From: Syntrophomonadaceae bacterium
GTDB taxonomy: Bacteria; Bacillota; Syntrophomonadia; Syntrophomonadales; Syntrophomonadaceae
Length of the DNA: 41,444 nucleotides
Assembly: GCA_012515055.1 (NCBI GenBank)
Contig: JAAYZA010000144.1
Coordinates: 1-41,444 of the forward strand
Reading direction: 5' to 3'
Positions 1-8,277 of this stretch are shown one piece after another; position 1 is the first letter of the stretch; every line of letters begins with the position of its first letter. Both the position numbers and the translations under genes were made by a program. The notes beneath the pieces were generated by a model, which saw nothing but the letters and a program-made list of their open reading frames with translations, made no database searches and was not told where the DNA came from.

Positions 1-1
1 A

Positions 2-77
2 TGGCAGGGGAGACAGGAATCGAACCCGCAGCCCTCGGTTTTGGAGACCGATGCTCTGCCAATTGAGCTACTCCCCT
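2..77 (-). tRNA. tRNA-Trp (anticodon CCA)
   Basis: Read on the minus strand, this folds as a complete cloverleaf. The 7-bp acceptor stem is AGGGGAG with CTCCCCT, followed by discriminator G and an encoded CCA at 4-2. The D arm contains AGCTCAATTGGCAGAGC. The anticodon loop CTCCAAA carries CCA, which reads UGG (Trp). The T arm contains GGTTCGATTCC. Encoding the 3' CCA is usual in Firmicutes. The gene is divergent from ddl. Confidence 0.97.
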
Positions 78-102
78 TGGTTGGCTGTATTCAGCAATGC
101 TC

Positions 103-131
103 ATTTTAACATAAAGTCTTCCCGGGTTCAA
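103..131 (-). promoter_or_regulatory. Sigma-A-type promoter of tRNA-Trp
   Basis: On the minus strand there is a -35 TTGAAC (131-126), a 17-bp spacer and a -10 TAAAAT (108-103). Transcription would start near 96, giving a leader of about 18 nt before the mature tRNA 5' end at 77. Spacing and position fit a housekeeping promoter for the tRNA. The site was read by eye only. Confidence 0.6.
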
Positions 132-265
132 TAGTAATATAGGGGCGATAAAAAATTGCTGCATTGCATCTAAATAGCTTACGCGTTATCATTAGCTTAT
201 TAAAATACTGAATAAGGTCTCAAAGACTGATATATTTGCGGTTATTATCAACAGGCGGTGGGGAT

Positions 266-1198
266 TTGAAAAAGATTTTGGTTTTGATGGGCGGCGAATC
301 TGAGGAAAGGGAAGTTTCTTTAAGAAGCGGCCAGGCTGTTTTACAGGCGCTGAAGGTGAAGGGTTATGCAGCGATTCCCCTTGATTTCACCCGTGATTCA
401 CTGCACAAAGTTATGGAAATTAAACCGGATGCTGTATTCATTGCACTACACGGCAAAAAGGGAGAAGACGGCACTGTTCAGGGTTTTTTAGATTTGCTGG
501 GGATTCCCTATACCGGTTCAGGGGTTGCTGCCAGTGCTATTTGTATGAACAAGATCCTGTGCAAGAAAATATTTGCTTATGAACAGATACCGACCCCCGA
601 TTTCTTTGTTCTGGGCCGGGAGTTTTTAACGGAGGAGAAGGATGATATGGATCTGCTTATTGATACAATTGGCTTGCCCATGGTTATTAAGGCGGCCGGG
701 CAGGGTTCCAGTATCGGTACTTATATCGTCAGTGACAGAACAGCGGCCATTGAAGCCATCAAAAATGCCCGGGAATTTGATAATGAGATCCTGGCGGAGA
801 AATTCATCGCTGGAACGGAAATCACTGTCTCCATATTGGGCAATGAAGATACTCAGGTATTACCTTTGATCGAAATTACCTCTGTTAACGAATTCTATGA
901 TTACCAGTCCAAATACACTCCGGGTATGTGTGCACACATCATACCGGCCCGCATCGATGCTGCCGCCAGTGATGAAATTGCCAGGATTGCGTCACGGGCT
1001 TATAAGTCGCTTAACTGCCGCGGTTTTGCCCGGGTCGATCTGATGATTGACGGGGAGGGCAACCCCTATGTACTGGAGATTAATACCGTGCCGGGAATGA
1101 CGGAAATGAGCCTGGTCCCTGATGCGGCCAGGGCCGCCGGGATGGATTTTGCCCAATTGGTGGATCATATTATTAAACTGGCTTTAGAAAACAAATAA
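266..1198 (+). CDS. ddl: D-alanine--D-alanine ligase
   Basis: ATP-grasp ligase that joins two D-alanines for peptidoglycan precursors in the cytoplasm. I chose the TTG start at 266 because GGTGGGG lies just upstream and the product then begins MKKILVLMGG, giving 310 aa, the usual family length. Visible family motifs are GGESEEREVSLRSG at the N-terminus, KAAGQGSSIGTY (nucleotide-binding loop), EKFIAGTEITVSILG, YDYQSKYTPG and the C-terminal VLEINTVPGMTEMSLVP with the metal-binding Glu and Asn. The Tyr in the YDYQSKY segment is typical of D-Ala-D-Ala rather than D-Ala-D-Lac enzymes. A longer version from TTG 236 is possible but has no ribosome site. The gene stands alone between a divergent tRNA and a convergent ABC operon. 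Confidence 0.96.
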   Translation: MKKILVLMGGESEEREVSLRSGQAVLQALKVKGYAAIPLDFTRDSLHKVMEIKPDAVFIALHGKKGEDGTVQGFLDLLGIPYTGSGVAASAICMNKILCKKIFAYEQIPTPDFFVLGREFLTEEKDDMDLLIDTIGLPMVIKAAGQGSSIGTYIVSDRTAAIEAIKNAREFDNEILAEKFIAGTEITVSILGNEDTQVLPLIEITSVNEFYDYQSKYTPGMCAHIIPARIDAAASDEIARIASRAYKSLNCRGFARVDLMIDGEGNPYVLEINTVPGMTEMSLVPDAARAAGMDFAQLVDHIIKLALENK

Positions 1199-1201
1199 AA
1201 A

Positions 1202-1226
1202 ACGCCGCCCTTTTCTCCGGCGGCGT
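1202..1226 (-). terminator. Rho-independent terminator of the ABC transporter operon
   Basis: ACGCCGCC (1202-1209) pairs with GGCGGCGT (1219-1226) around a 9-nt loop. On the minus strand the hairpin is followed by TTTTTTATTT, a proper terminator for the ABC operon ending at 1252. On the plus strand the T-run is poor, so termination of ddl here is less certain, although the hairpin starts only 4 nt after the ddl stop. Confidence 0.8.
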
Positions 1227-1251
1227 GATTATTAAATAATAGTACCCGGTA

Positions 1252-1992
1252 TCATCTCCAGGAACTGACCTTTCTTTCGGCAATGTCGATAACACTGAAA
1301 AGGACAAAACCCATCAGGCTTAATACCACTATGCCGCCGTACATATCCAGGTAATTAACCCGCATCCAGGCATCCATGATAAAATAGCCCATACCGAATT
1401 CAGTCCCGAAGGTTTCCGTAAAAAACAATATGGAAACTGCCGTTCCCAGGGCCAGCCGGGTAGCGGTCAGAACATCGGAAAGTGAAGCCGGGATGATTAT
1501 CTCCGTAAACATTTGCCGTTTATGGGCCCCCAGTGATTGCAGACTGCGGAAGATTTCATGGGGGATGGCTTTGACTGCGTCCCGGGAAGTAATGATGATT
1601 TGAAAAATAACGATTAATACAATCATGATAAGCTTGGAGGCCTCACCCAGGCCGAAAAGCAGCATGACAATGGGCAGCAGGGCTATCTTGGGTATGGGGT
1701 AAGTGAAATACACCAGGGGTGATAGTATTTTATCTACCCTGACAAAATAACCCATCAGAAGTCCCAGGGGCACCCCCAGCAGTATGGCAATACTGATTCC
1801 CGCCACGATCCTGCCCAGGCTGTAAATAAGATGGATACTCATTTTGGCAGCAAATATCCCGATCAGATTGGTAAACACCGCCAGGGGCGGGGGAATGATG
1901 GGGATTCTAAGCAGCCAGGCCAGGAGCTGCCAGAGAATTATCACCAGCAGCAGTCCGTAAGTTGCACCTCGCCAGGTATTATTTGCAGACAA
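1252..1992 (-). CDS. ABC transporter permease, SsuC/TauC family
   Basis: Inner-membrane permease subunit, 246 aa with about six hydrophobic segments. The cytoplasmic EAA-type coupling loop is visible as SLGAHKRQMFTEIIIPASL, followed by the usual LALGTAVSILF helix. The family (binding-protein-dependent transport, BPD_transp_1) imports sulfonates, taurine, nitrate, bicarbonate or thiamine precursors, and sequence alone does not fix the substrate. It is the last gene of a three-gene operon, 4 nt after the ATPase gene, and is followed by a strong terminator. Confidence 0.9.
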   Translation of the reverse strand: MSANNTWRGATYGLLLVIILWQLLAWLLRIPIIPPPLAVFTNLIGIFAAKMSIHLIYSLGRIVAGISIAILLGVPLGLLMGYFVRVDKILSPLVYFTYPIPKIALLPIVMLLFGLGEASKLIMIVLIVIFQIIITSRDAVKAIPHEIFRSLQSLGAHKRQMFTEIIIPASLSDVLTATRLALGTAVSILFFTETFGTEFGMGYFIMDAWMRVNYLDMYGGIVVLSLMGFVLFSVIDIAERKVSSWR

Positions 1993-1996
1993 TGAT

Positions 1997-2740
1997 TTAT
2001 CTTCCTTTATCCAGTATTTTTCTTAAGCGCTGTGACATATCATAATATTCTTCCCGGGAGCGCAGGTTGTCCAGCTGAAAACAGGGATTATCCAGAACTT
2101 CCAGGATACGGCCGGGGGCAGGGGAGAAGACGACAATTTTACTGCCCAGATAAAGGGCCTCATCGACACTGTGGGTGATGAAAACCGTTGTTACATTGTT
2201 TTCCTTCCATATCTTAAGAAAAAGTTCCTGTAATTCTTCCCGGGTAATGGCATCCAGAGCAGAAAAGGGCTCATCCATCAAAAGCAGATCAGGCTTTAAC
2301 ATAAAAGCCCGGGCAATAGCGACCCGCTGTTGCTGACCACCGCTCAATTCTTTGGGATAACGATCAAGAAGATTATCGATTCCTAATCGCTGCAACAAGT
2401 ATTGGCCATAATCATCCAGTACCACCTGGTCATTTTTGATTTTGACCCCCAGCATAGTGTTATCATAGACATTTTTCCAGGGCAATAGTCCATAGTTTTG
2501 CAATATAAGACCAATCCTCTGGGAACGAGGATTCACCGGGCGTTCATTGACCCGTACACTGCCGGTATAATCCTGGAGTATCCCGGATAATACGTAGAGA
2601 AAGGTTGACTTGCCACAGCCTGACGGGCCAATAAATGTATAAATGTCACCAGTGCCAATATTGATGCTCACATTTTTTAATGCCGGTATTTTATCATTTT
2701 CGCGATTATAATTAACGGTCAGGTCTTTGACTTCGATCAC
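1997..2740 (-). CDS. ABC transporter ATP-binding protein, SsuB/TauB family
   Basis: Cytoplasmic ATPase subunit of the importer, 247 aa. Walker A is GPSGCGKST (residues 38-46). The Q-loop region is LILQNYGLLPWKNV, the signature LSGGQQQRVAIARA, Walker B LLLMDEPFSALD and the H-loop FITHSVDEALYLG. The SPAPGRI segment near the C-terminus is typical of the sulfonate/nitrate/taurine subgroup. It lies between the binding-protein and permease genes with gaps of 6 and 4 nt, so the three should be co-transcribed. Confidence 0.92.
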   Translation of the reverse strand: MIEVKDLTVNYNRENDKIPALKNVSINIGTGDIYTFIGPSGCGKSTFLYVLSGILQDYTGSVRVNERPVNPRSQRIGLILQNYGLLPWKNVYDNTMLGVKIKNDQVVLDDYGQYLLQRLGIDNLLDRYPKELSGGQQQRVAIARAFMLKPDLLLMDEPFSALDAITREELQELFLKIWKENNVTTVFITHSVDEALYLGSKIVVFSPAPGRILEVLDNPCFQLDNLRSREEYYDMSQRLRKILDKGR

Positions 2741-2746
2741 AGATAA

Positions 2747-3676
2747 TTACCTCAGAATGGTCTGGTCGACAATATCATTAAATTCGTAATTGTTTTTGAT
2801 CAGATCTTTTTTAAGCATCCAATCGACTACATCACTAAAAACATCTTCCCGAATTATTTCAGCCTGGTGATAAAAGGGTAAATCCAGAGAATCTTTAATT
2901 CCAGCAGGAAAATGTAGTTCTTCAATAATAAAATCGATATATTTGTCCGCCGCTTCGTTTTGTAAATATTCAACCGCCTGATTGTAGGCACGGAAAACTG
3001 CTTTTATTTCTTCGGTGTTTTCCTGGATGCTGTAAGAAGTAAAAGCGATGGCACCAGCTTTGTTGTCCATCTGGTCAGTACTGGTCAATACATGGGCTCC
3101 ATTTTTAACTGCCAGCCCGGCCATGGGCTCCGGCAAAATGGCCGCATCAATTTTGCCCCCCTGCAGCATTTCCAGGCGGGTGGGCAGTGGCGGTATGGCA
3201 ATTTTGCTGACTTCATTATCTTGCAGGCCATGGACTTCCAGCATTTTGTCCAAAGTGAATTCCATGATGGTATTGGTTGACAATCCGATATCCTTGTCTT
3301 TTAATCCGGCAACAGTATTTATTCCCGCTTCTTTGCCGGCCATCAGCAGAATATTGCCGTCACTTCGGGCAATTATCCTTAAATCAATGCCGCCTTCATT
3401 GGCAAATAAAACCGCTGCTATATCAGTTATAACTCCATCCAGCTTGCCGCTTTGCAGTGCACTGTCACGGTCTTTGGCGCTGCTGAAATGCTCTATATTC
3501 ACATTAACGCCTTCACGAGCAAAATAACCATTTTTCTGGGCGATTAAAAAAGGAATTGATTCTACATCGGGCATTACGCCAATATTAATGGTTTTATCCA
3601 CCTCTGTTTGCTGGTTACAGCCAAATATGCCAAAACTGCATAAAAGCACCAGCAGGACAACTAAGAATTTCTTCAT
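2747..3676 (-). CDS. ABC transporter substrate-binding lipoprotein, NMT1/SsuA-like
   Basis: Periplasmic-type binding protein, 309 aa. The N-terminus MKKFLVVLLVLLCSFGIFGC is a lipoprotein signal with Cys20 as the lipidated residue. The mature part starts with INIGVMPDVESIPFLIAQ and FAREGVNVNIEHFSSAKDRD, the fold signature of NMT1/THI5-like binding proteins. DAAILPEPMAG in the second half is also typical. The ligand is unknown: sulfonate, nitrate, a pyrimidine or another small molecule are all possible. It is the first gene of the minus-strand operon with the ATPase and permease, and no adjacent metabolic gene reveals the substrate. Confidence 0.88.
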   Translation of the reverse strand: MKKFLVVLLVLLCSFGIFGCNQQTEVDKTINIGVMPDVESIPFLIAQKNGYFAREGVNVNIEHFSSAKDRDSALQSGKLDGVITDIAAVLFANEGGIDLRIIARSDGNILLMAGKEAGINTVAGLKDKDIGLSTNTIMEFTLDKMLEVHGLQDNEVSKIAIPPLPTRLEMLQGGKIDAAILPEPMAGLAVKNGAHVLTSTDQMDNKAGAIAFTSYSIQENTEEIKAVFRAYNQAVEYLQNEAADKYIDFIIEELHFPAGIKDSLDLPFYHQAEIIREDVFSDVVDWMLKKDLIKNNYEFNDIVDQTILR

Positions 3677-3734
3677 CAGTACCCCCGTTCATTCTCTCTA
3701 GCAACTTCTTGATATTGCGCTTACATCTGGCATA

Positions 3735-3740
3735 ATTATA
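3735..3740 (-). promoter_or_regulatory. Candidate -10 box of the ABC transporter operon
   Basis: A perfect TATAAT lies on the minus strand about 59 nt upstream of the binding-protein start. At 17 bp the -35 would be TAGTTT, which is weak, so the promoter may need an activator. An inverted repeat lies just upstream (3771-3827). Confidence 0.4.
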
Positions 3741-3770
3741 ATAGTTTATCCCATAAAAAACTACTTTTAG

Positions 3771-3827
3771 CCAGTGTCTAATCTATTTCAATTATAAATA
3801 TAACACTAAAACAGTAACAAACACTGG
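3771..3827. repeat. Spaced inverted repeat CCAGTGT...ACACTGG
   Basis: CCAGTGT (3771-3777) and ACACTGG (3821-3827) are exact inverted copies separated by 43 bp of AT-rich DNA. Between them lie the related bits AACACT and ACAGT. It sits upstream of the ABC-operon -10 box and could be a bipartite operator. It could also be chance, since the arms are only 7 bp. Confidence 0.3.
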
Positions 3828-3867
3828 ACGGGGATAGAATTAAGTGCTATTTTAGTAAAAGTAAATA

Positions 3868-3885
3868 ATGTGAAGTAATTCACTA
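3868..3885. promoter_or_regulatory. Rex-like operator upstream of nuoA
   Basis: The sequence ATGTGAAGTAATTCACTA contains the perfect inverted repeat GTGAA-GTAA-TTCAC. It matches the published Rex (NADH/NAD sensor) pattern TTGTGAA-N4-TTCACAA at 12 of 14 defined positions. It also resembles a CRP/FNR box (TGTGA-N6-TCACT). It lies 112 bp before the nuoA start, in the only intergenic gap that can hold the nuo promoter. I could not identify a convincing -35/-10 pair beside it. The binding protein is inferred. Confidence 0.5.
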
Positions 3886-3997
3886 TCGGTGCTGATATGC
3901 TGTTCAATTGATCAAATAAAGGTGGAAAGCCTTATCAGCTATAAATTTAACCGCCGTCGGGAATATTTTACTGATTGGATCTACAGGAGGTGTAACT

Positions 3998-4363
3998 ATG
4001 CTGGGAGATTATCCGGCACTGGGGTTGTTTTTTATTTTGACACTGGCGTTCCCCATTGGTGCCATGGCCGCAGCCTGGATTTTCCGGCCCAAACCGAAGT
4101 CTATGCCGGATGACGAGAAATTTACTACCTATGAATGCGGTGTTGATACGAAAGGGAAGACCTGGATCCGGTTCAAGGTTAATTATTTTTTGTATGCCCT
4201 GGTTTTTCTCATATTCGATATAGAAACCATATTTTTATATCCCTGGGCAGTCAAATTTAAAGTCCTGGGGCCCTTTGCATTCATTGAAATGATAATTTTC
4301 ATCACTATACTGGTGATAGGACTCTGGTATGCGTGGAAGGAGGAAGCGCTGGAATGGCACTAG
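3998..4363 (+). CDS. nuoA: NADH-quinone oxidoreductase subunit A
   Basis: Small membrane subunit of complex I, 121 aa with three hydrophobic helices. Family hallmarks visible are KFTTYECGVD, with the conserved Cys of the long loop, and FLIFDIETIFLYPW, with the acidic pair in helix 2. The start follows a very strong AGGAGGTG. It opens an eleven-gene run (A, B, C, D, H, I, J, K, L, M, N) with gaps of 0-14 nt or short overlaps, except 73 nt before nuoH. NuoA lies near the quinone cavity and links the peripheral and membrane arms. Confidence 0.96.
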   Translation: MLGDYPALGLFFILTLAFPIGAMAAAWIFRPKPKSMPDDEKFTTYECGVDTKGKTWIRFKVNYFLYALVFLIFDIETIFLYPWAVKFKVLGPFAFIEMIIFITILVIGLWYAWKEEALEWH

Positions 4364-4857
4364 ATATTGAAACAGATACTGATGTGAATGAATTAGCCCA
4401 GCACAATATTCTGGTGACGACTTTCGAAAAATTATGGAATTGGGGTCGGTCATGGTCATTCTGGCCTTTAAACTATGGCTGTAATTGCTGCCCTATTGAA
4501 GTGATGGCAGCTGGTGCGGCACGATTTGACCAGGCCCGTTTTGGCTATGAAGTGGTGCGGGCGGTTCCCCGTCAGGCTGATTTATTGACGGTTGCCGGTC
4601 CCATCACCTTGAAAATGAAGCCGGCAGTTGAAAGGGTTTGGGCGCAGATGCCGGAGCCTAAATGGGTGATTGCTTTTGGCAATTGTGCTATTAGCGGGGG
4701 CCCTTTCCGGGATGGTTACAGTATCCTGCCCGGGGTCGATTCCATCATCCCCGTAGATATTTATATACCGGGCTGTCCGGTAAGGCCGGAGGCATATTTT
4801 CATGCCATGCTGGAATTGCAGAAGAAGGTCCAAAAAGGAGATTACCGGAGGGGTTAA
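4354..4857 (+). CDS. nuoB: NADH-quinone oxidoreductase subunit B (N2 cluster)
   Basis: Peripheral-arm subunit holding the terminal [4Fe-4S] cluster N2 next to the quinone site. I start it at ATG 4354, preceded by GGAAGGAGG, giving 167 aa and a 10-nt overlap with nuoA. The upstream in-frame GTG 4333 would add seven residues translated from the ribosome site itself. Cluster ligands are the adjacent cysteines in CNCCPIEVMA (Cys45, Cys46), the Cys in GNCAISGG and the Cys in PGCPVRPEA. An additional Cys43 sits just before the tandem pair. FGYEVVRAVPRQADLLTVAG is typical of the family. Confidence 0.96.
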   Translation: MALDIETDTDVNELAQHNILVTTFEKLWNWGRSWSFWPLNYGCNCCPIEVMAAGAARFDQARFGYEVVRAVPRQADLLTVAGPITLKMKPAVERVWAQMPEPKWVIAFGNCAISGGPFRDGYSILPGVDSIIPVDIYIPGCPVRPEAYFHAMLELQKKVQKGDYRRG

Positions 4858-4860
4858 TTG

Positions 4861-5325
4861 GTGGCAAATAATATTAATGAAAATGAATTGGCTGCTCAAC
4901 TAAAAATAAAATTGGGCGAAGATTTAAGTATTACTGAAGATAAATATTTTACCATGCTTAATATTGCTCCAGGTCGATTGCTTGCATTGATGCAATTACT
5001 AAAAGCTGAATACGGTTTTGACCAGTTATCCAATCTTACTTCAGTAGATTTTGTCGAAACCTTTGAAGTTGTTTATCATCTGTATTCAATAGCCAGCCAT
5101 GCTAAAATCTGTGTTAAAACCAGGATCCCTGCCGATAATCCTCAGGTGGAGTCAGTTGTTGATATTTGGCCGGGTGCTGACTGGCAGGAACGGGAAGTTT
5201 ATGATTTGATGGGGATAATCTTCACCGGGCATCCTAATTTGATCAGGGTGCTGCTCCCCGATGACTTTGAGGGCCATCCGCTGCGCAAGGATTTTGTCAG
5301 AAAGGAACCAGGTGCCGATGCTTGA
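4861..5325 (+). CDS. nuoC: NADH-quinone oxidoreductase subunit C
   Basis: Peripheral-arm structural subunit of complex I, 154 aa, separate from NuoD rather than fused. The C-terminal family signature is clear: WPGADWQEREVYDLMGIIF followed by PDDFEGHPLRKDF. The start is uncertain: TTG 4858 directly abuts the nuoB stop, but GTG 4861 has the better 7-nt spacing to GGAGGGG, so I use it. The end overlaps nuoD by 8 nt, which suggests translational coupling. Confidence 0.94.
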   Translation: MANNINENELAAQLKIKLGEDLSITEDKYFTMLNIAPGRLLALMQLLKAEYGFDQLSNLTSVDFVETFEVVYHLYSIASHAKICVKTRIPADNPQVESVVDIWPGADWQEREVYDLMGIIFTGHPNLIRVLLPDDFEGHPLRKDFVRKEPGADA

Positions 5326-6418
5326 TACAGATAAATATACAGTAAATGTCGGACCAGTACACCCCAGTACACATGGGGGTTTACACGTAGAGGCCATAAT
5401 GGATGGTGAAATCATTGAGGATGTGATAGTACATCTGGGTTATGTCCATAGAAGCGTGGAAAAAATTGCTGAAAGCAAGACCTATTATCAGTTTGCCCCC
5501 TATACCGCCCGACTGGATTATCTGGCCACCAATCTGCCAGTGATGGGCTACTGTCAGGCCGTGGAAAAACTTACCGGTATCCAGGTGCCGGAACGGGCAG
5601 AATATATAAGGATAATTATGGCAGAGCTTTCCCGCATTGCTTCACATCAGATTGCTATTGCTGCCACCGGAATAGATCTGGGGGCAACAACTGGTTTGAT
5701 GTATGCCATGCGCGACCGGGAAAGAATTATGGATATATTCTCCATGACCGGCGGACAGCGGCTGTTATCTTCTTATATCAGGATCGGCGGAGTTGCCGCT
5801 GATATCCCGGACGATTTTATTCCCCAGGTCAGAGCTTTTGTGGCTGATATTCCCCGTATGATCGAGGAATATAATTCCTTGATGACCGGCAATGAAATAT
5901 GGGCCGCCCGCATGAAAGGGGTGGGCGTTTTAAAAGCTGAAGATGCTGTCGCCTACAGTGTGACCGGTCCCAATTTACGGGCCAGCGGCATTGATTTTGA
6001 TTTGCGTAAAGCTGACCCATATAGCATTTACGACCGTTTCGATTTCAATATACCTGTGCGGCAGGAAGGGGATTCCATGGCCCGCTGGGAAGTGCGGATA
6101 GAGGAGATAGCAGAAAGCGGAAAGATAATAGAACAGGCTTTGCAGCAATTACCGGCCGGTGAGTTTATGAGCAAAGTGCCAAAAAACTTGAAACCGGAAG
6201 CCGGCGCTGAAGTCTTTCATCATATCGAGTCCTCCAAGGGAGAACTGGGTTATTATATTGTCAGTGACGGCAGTACCAAACCCTACCGTTTGCATGTCAG
6301 GGCACCTTCTTTTATTAATCTGATGGTTTTGCCTTTGATTTGCCGCGGGGGCGTTTTTCAGGATATCATAACCAATATTGCTACACTGGACCCAATTTTG
6401 GGTGAATCAGACCGATAA
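5318..6418 (+). CDS. nuoD: NADH-quinone oxidoreductase subunit D
   Basis: The 49-kDa-type subunit that forms the quinone-binding cavity with NuoB and NuoH, 366 aa. GPVHPSTHGG near the N-terminus carries the conserved His of the quinone pocket. TARLDYLATN covers the conserved Tyr region, and the protein ends TLDPILGESDR, the vestige of the hydrogenase metal-binding end. The start at ATG 5318 follows AGGTG and overlaps nuoC. An upstream ATG/TTG extension would run inside nuoC and is not needed. Members of this family reduce menaquinone in anaerobic Firmicutes, which I infer here. Confidence 0.96.
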   Translation: MLDTDKYTVNVGPVHPSTHGGLHVEAIMDGEIIEDVIVHLGYVHRSVEKIAESKTYYQFAPYTARLDYLATNLPVMGYCQAVEKLTGIQVPERAEYIRIIMAELSRIASHQIAIAATGIDLGATTGLMYAMRDRERIMDIFSMTGGQRLLSSYIRIGGVAADIPDDFIPQVRAFVADIPRMIEEYNSLMTGNEIWAARMKGVGVLKAEDAVAYSVTGPNLRASGIDFDLRKADPYSIYDRFDFNIPVRQEGDSMARWEVRIEEIAESGKIIEQALQQLPAGEFMSKVPKNLKPEAGAEVFHHIESSKGELGYYIVSDGSTKPYRLHVRAPSFINLMVLPLICRGGVFQDIITNIATLDPILGESDR

Positions 6419-6491
6419 AGTAAGCACCAGCTTTAAACTAAGTTAATGATGCCGTTAATTCTTATTTATTTCGTTGCAAGGAGTAAACTTT

Positions 6492-7532
6492 ATGGAACAT
6501 TGGTTCACGAATTTATTTACCATTTTCACACAAGCGCTGATCAGTCTAGGATTATCACCGGTCCTGGCAGATGCAGCTTTACTGGTCCTCAAATGGATCC
6601 TTATCGTCATAATTATCATAGTGAATATTATCATTTTAATCTGGCTGGAAAGAAAAATAAGCGGGTTTTTCCAGGAAAGGCTGGGTCCTAATCGACTGGG
6701 TCCCTTTGGCGTTTTCCAGACTATTGCTGATGCCATCAAATTACTTACCAAAGAAGATATAGTCCCGTCGGCAGCTGATAAACTAATCTTTAAAACGGCT
6801 CCCATGCTGTTTATTGTCATTGCTGTTTTGCTTTATACAGTCATACCATTGGGTCATGACATGCAGGTCATCGATCTCAATGTTGGTATCCTCTTTTTCA
6901 TTTCTATCGGCTCATTGAGCACCATAGCTATCCTGATGGCGGGCTGGGGCTCCAATAACAAATGGTCACTCATGGGTGCCTTCCGCTCCGCAGCTCAAAT
7001 GATCAGTTATGCAGTACCACTTGCTTTTTCACTGCTGGGAGTCATTATGATCAGCGGTTCATTGAATCTCCAGGACATAGTGGCAGCGCAGAAAAACATC
7101 TGGTTTATACTTTTGCAGCCCCTGGCTTTCATCATCTATTTCATTGCGGCAACAGCGGAATTGAATCGGGGACCTTTTGACATGCCCGAAGCCGAGCAGG
7201 AACTAACCGGTGGTGCCTACACGGAATATACCGGAATGCGCTGGGCTTTGTTTTTCCTGGCTGAATATACCAATCTGGTGGCGGTCTCGGCATTGATGGC
7301 TACAGTTTTCCTGGGAGGCTGGCAGGGACCCTGGCTGCCTTCCTGGTTATGGATCATTATTAAAACCTATGGGGTGATCCTGGTCTTCTTCTGGATTAAA
7401 TGGACTTTTCCGCGTATCAGAATGGATCATTTGATGTCTTTTAGCTGGAAGATACTGGTGCCATTAAGCCTCATCAATATTTTACTGACCGGTGCCGGAA
7501 TTTATTTCTTCCGCTGGATGGGATGGTGTTAA
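6492..7532 (+). CDS. nuoH: NADH-quinone oxidoreductase subunit H
   Basis: Membrane subunit joining the peripheral arm to the pump, 346 aa with about eight helices. Diagnostic segments are [35 protein letters not shown] and [20 protein letters not shown], the last holding the acidic loop of the E-channel. The start at ATG 6492 follows AAGGAG by 8 nt. A 73-nt gap separates it from nuoD, the only sizeable gap in the operon, and I see no hairpin there. This is where the missing nuoE, F and G would sit in a 14-gene operon. Confidence 0.96.
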   Translation: MEHWFTNLFTIFTQALISLGLSPVLADAALLVLKWILIVIIIIVNIIILIWLERKISGFFQERLGPNRLGPFGVFQTIADAIKLLTKEDIVPSAADKLIFKTAPMLFIVIAVLLYTVIPLGHDMQVIDLNVGILFFISIGSLSTIAILMAGWGSNNKWSLMGAFRSAAQMISYAVPLAFSLLGVIMISGSLNLQDIVAAQKNIWFILLQPLAFIIYFIAATAELNRGPFDMPEAEQELTGGAYTEYTGMRWALFFLAEYTNLVAVSALMATVFLGGWQGPWLPSWLWIIIKTYGVILVFFWIKWTFPRIRMDHLMSFSWKILVPLSLINILLTGAGIYFFRWMGWC

Positions 7533-7533
7533 A

Positions 7534-8277
7534 ATGAAGGGAATTGGCTTGGTCAAGGGTCTGGGAGTAACTCTTAAACATTTTTTCCGCCGGGAAATAA
7601 CGGAACAATACCCGGATGTAATGCCGGAACTCCCCGAGCGTTATCGGGGCCGCCTGCAGTTTGATAATACTAAATGCATTGTTTGCGGCCAGTGTATAAA
7701 TGTATGTCCTAATAATGTTTTATCAATGGAAACCTTTCGGGATGCCAATACTAAAAAAAGGAAACTGGCCAGTTTTACCATCGATTTTCAATATTGCATG
7801 TTCTGTAATTTATGTGTCGAGGCTTGTCCAGTTTCGACTTTGTATTTCAACCAGGATTTCGAACTGTCTGTTGCTGACCGAAATGCCATCAAGATGACTT
7901 ATGATAATTTGTCCGGAGAAGTGATGGAACAAGGTACCGTTTTAATAACGCCGGAGGGCAGTGTACCTGCGGCAGCAGATGAGCAGGAAAAAACACAGCA
8001 AATGCAGGAGCAGGCTGAAAAGGAACAAAGACAAATCACTGCCATGATAACAGCTATGGCTAAGAATCCGCATAAAGTTTTAGCCCGGGTAGTGGAAGGG
8101 GAAGAAGATTTAGGCATACTGGCTGATTTAGTCGGACAGGACGAAAAGATCGCCGCCAAAATAGCCGAACTTCTGGTAAAGGATAAAGAAAAAGCGGCCC
8201 GAGTTGCCGCCGGATTTATAAAGAAAGAAGCGAAAAGAAGAAATGAAGCAATATTTGATAAGAAAGGAGAAGAATAA
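7534..8277 (+). CDS. nuoI: NADH-quinone oxidoreductase subunit I with long C-terminal extension
   Basis: Ferredoxin-like subunit of 247 aa carrying two [4Fe-4S] clusters: CIVCGQCINVCP (Cys48-Cys58) and CMFCNLCVEACP (Cys88-Cys98). These pass electrons to NuoB. Typical NuoI proteins are about 130-180 aa. Here about 100 residues follow residue 140, Ala/Glu/Lys/Gln-rich and strongly helical in look (for example KTQQMQEQAEKEQRQ and KDKEKAARVAAGF), with no extra cysteines. The start is ATG 7534, one base after the nuoH stop, with only weak GGATGG as ribosome site, so it may be coupled. The tail could dock an electron donor in the absence of NuoEFG. That role is my inference. Confidence 0.94.
   Translation: MKGIGLVKGLGVTLKHFFRREITEQYPDVMPELPERYRGRLQFDNTKCIVCGQCINVCPNNVLSMETFRDANTKKRKLASFTIDFQYCMFCNLCVEACPVSTLYFNQDFELSVADRNAIKMTYDNLSGEVMEQGTVLITPEGSVPAAADEQEKTQQMQEQAEKEQRQITAMITAMAKNPHKVLARVVEGEEDLGILADLVGQDEKIAAKIAELLVKDKEKAARVAAGFIKKEAKRRNEAIFDKKGEE

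Noticed and set aside
3677-3735. TPP or other riboswitch before the ABC operon
   Set aside because: None of the conserved TPP core (CTGAGA, ACCTGA) is present in the short leader.
3889-4113. Small plus-strand ORF overlapping the start of nuoA
   Set aside because: No ribosome site. It overlaps nuoA in another frame and its peptide is not recognisable.
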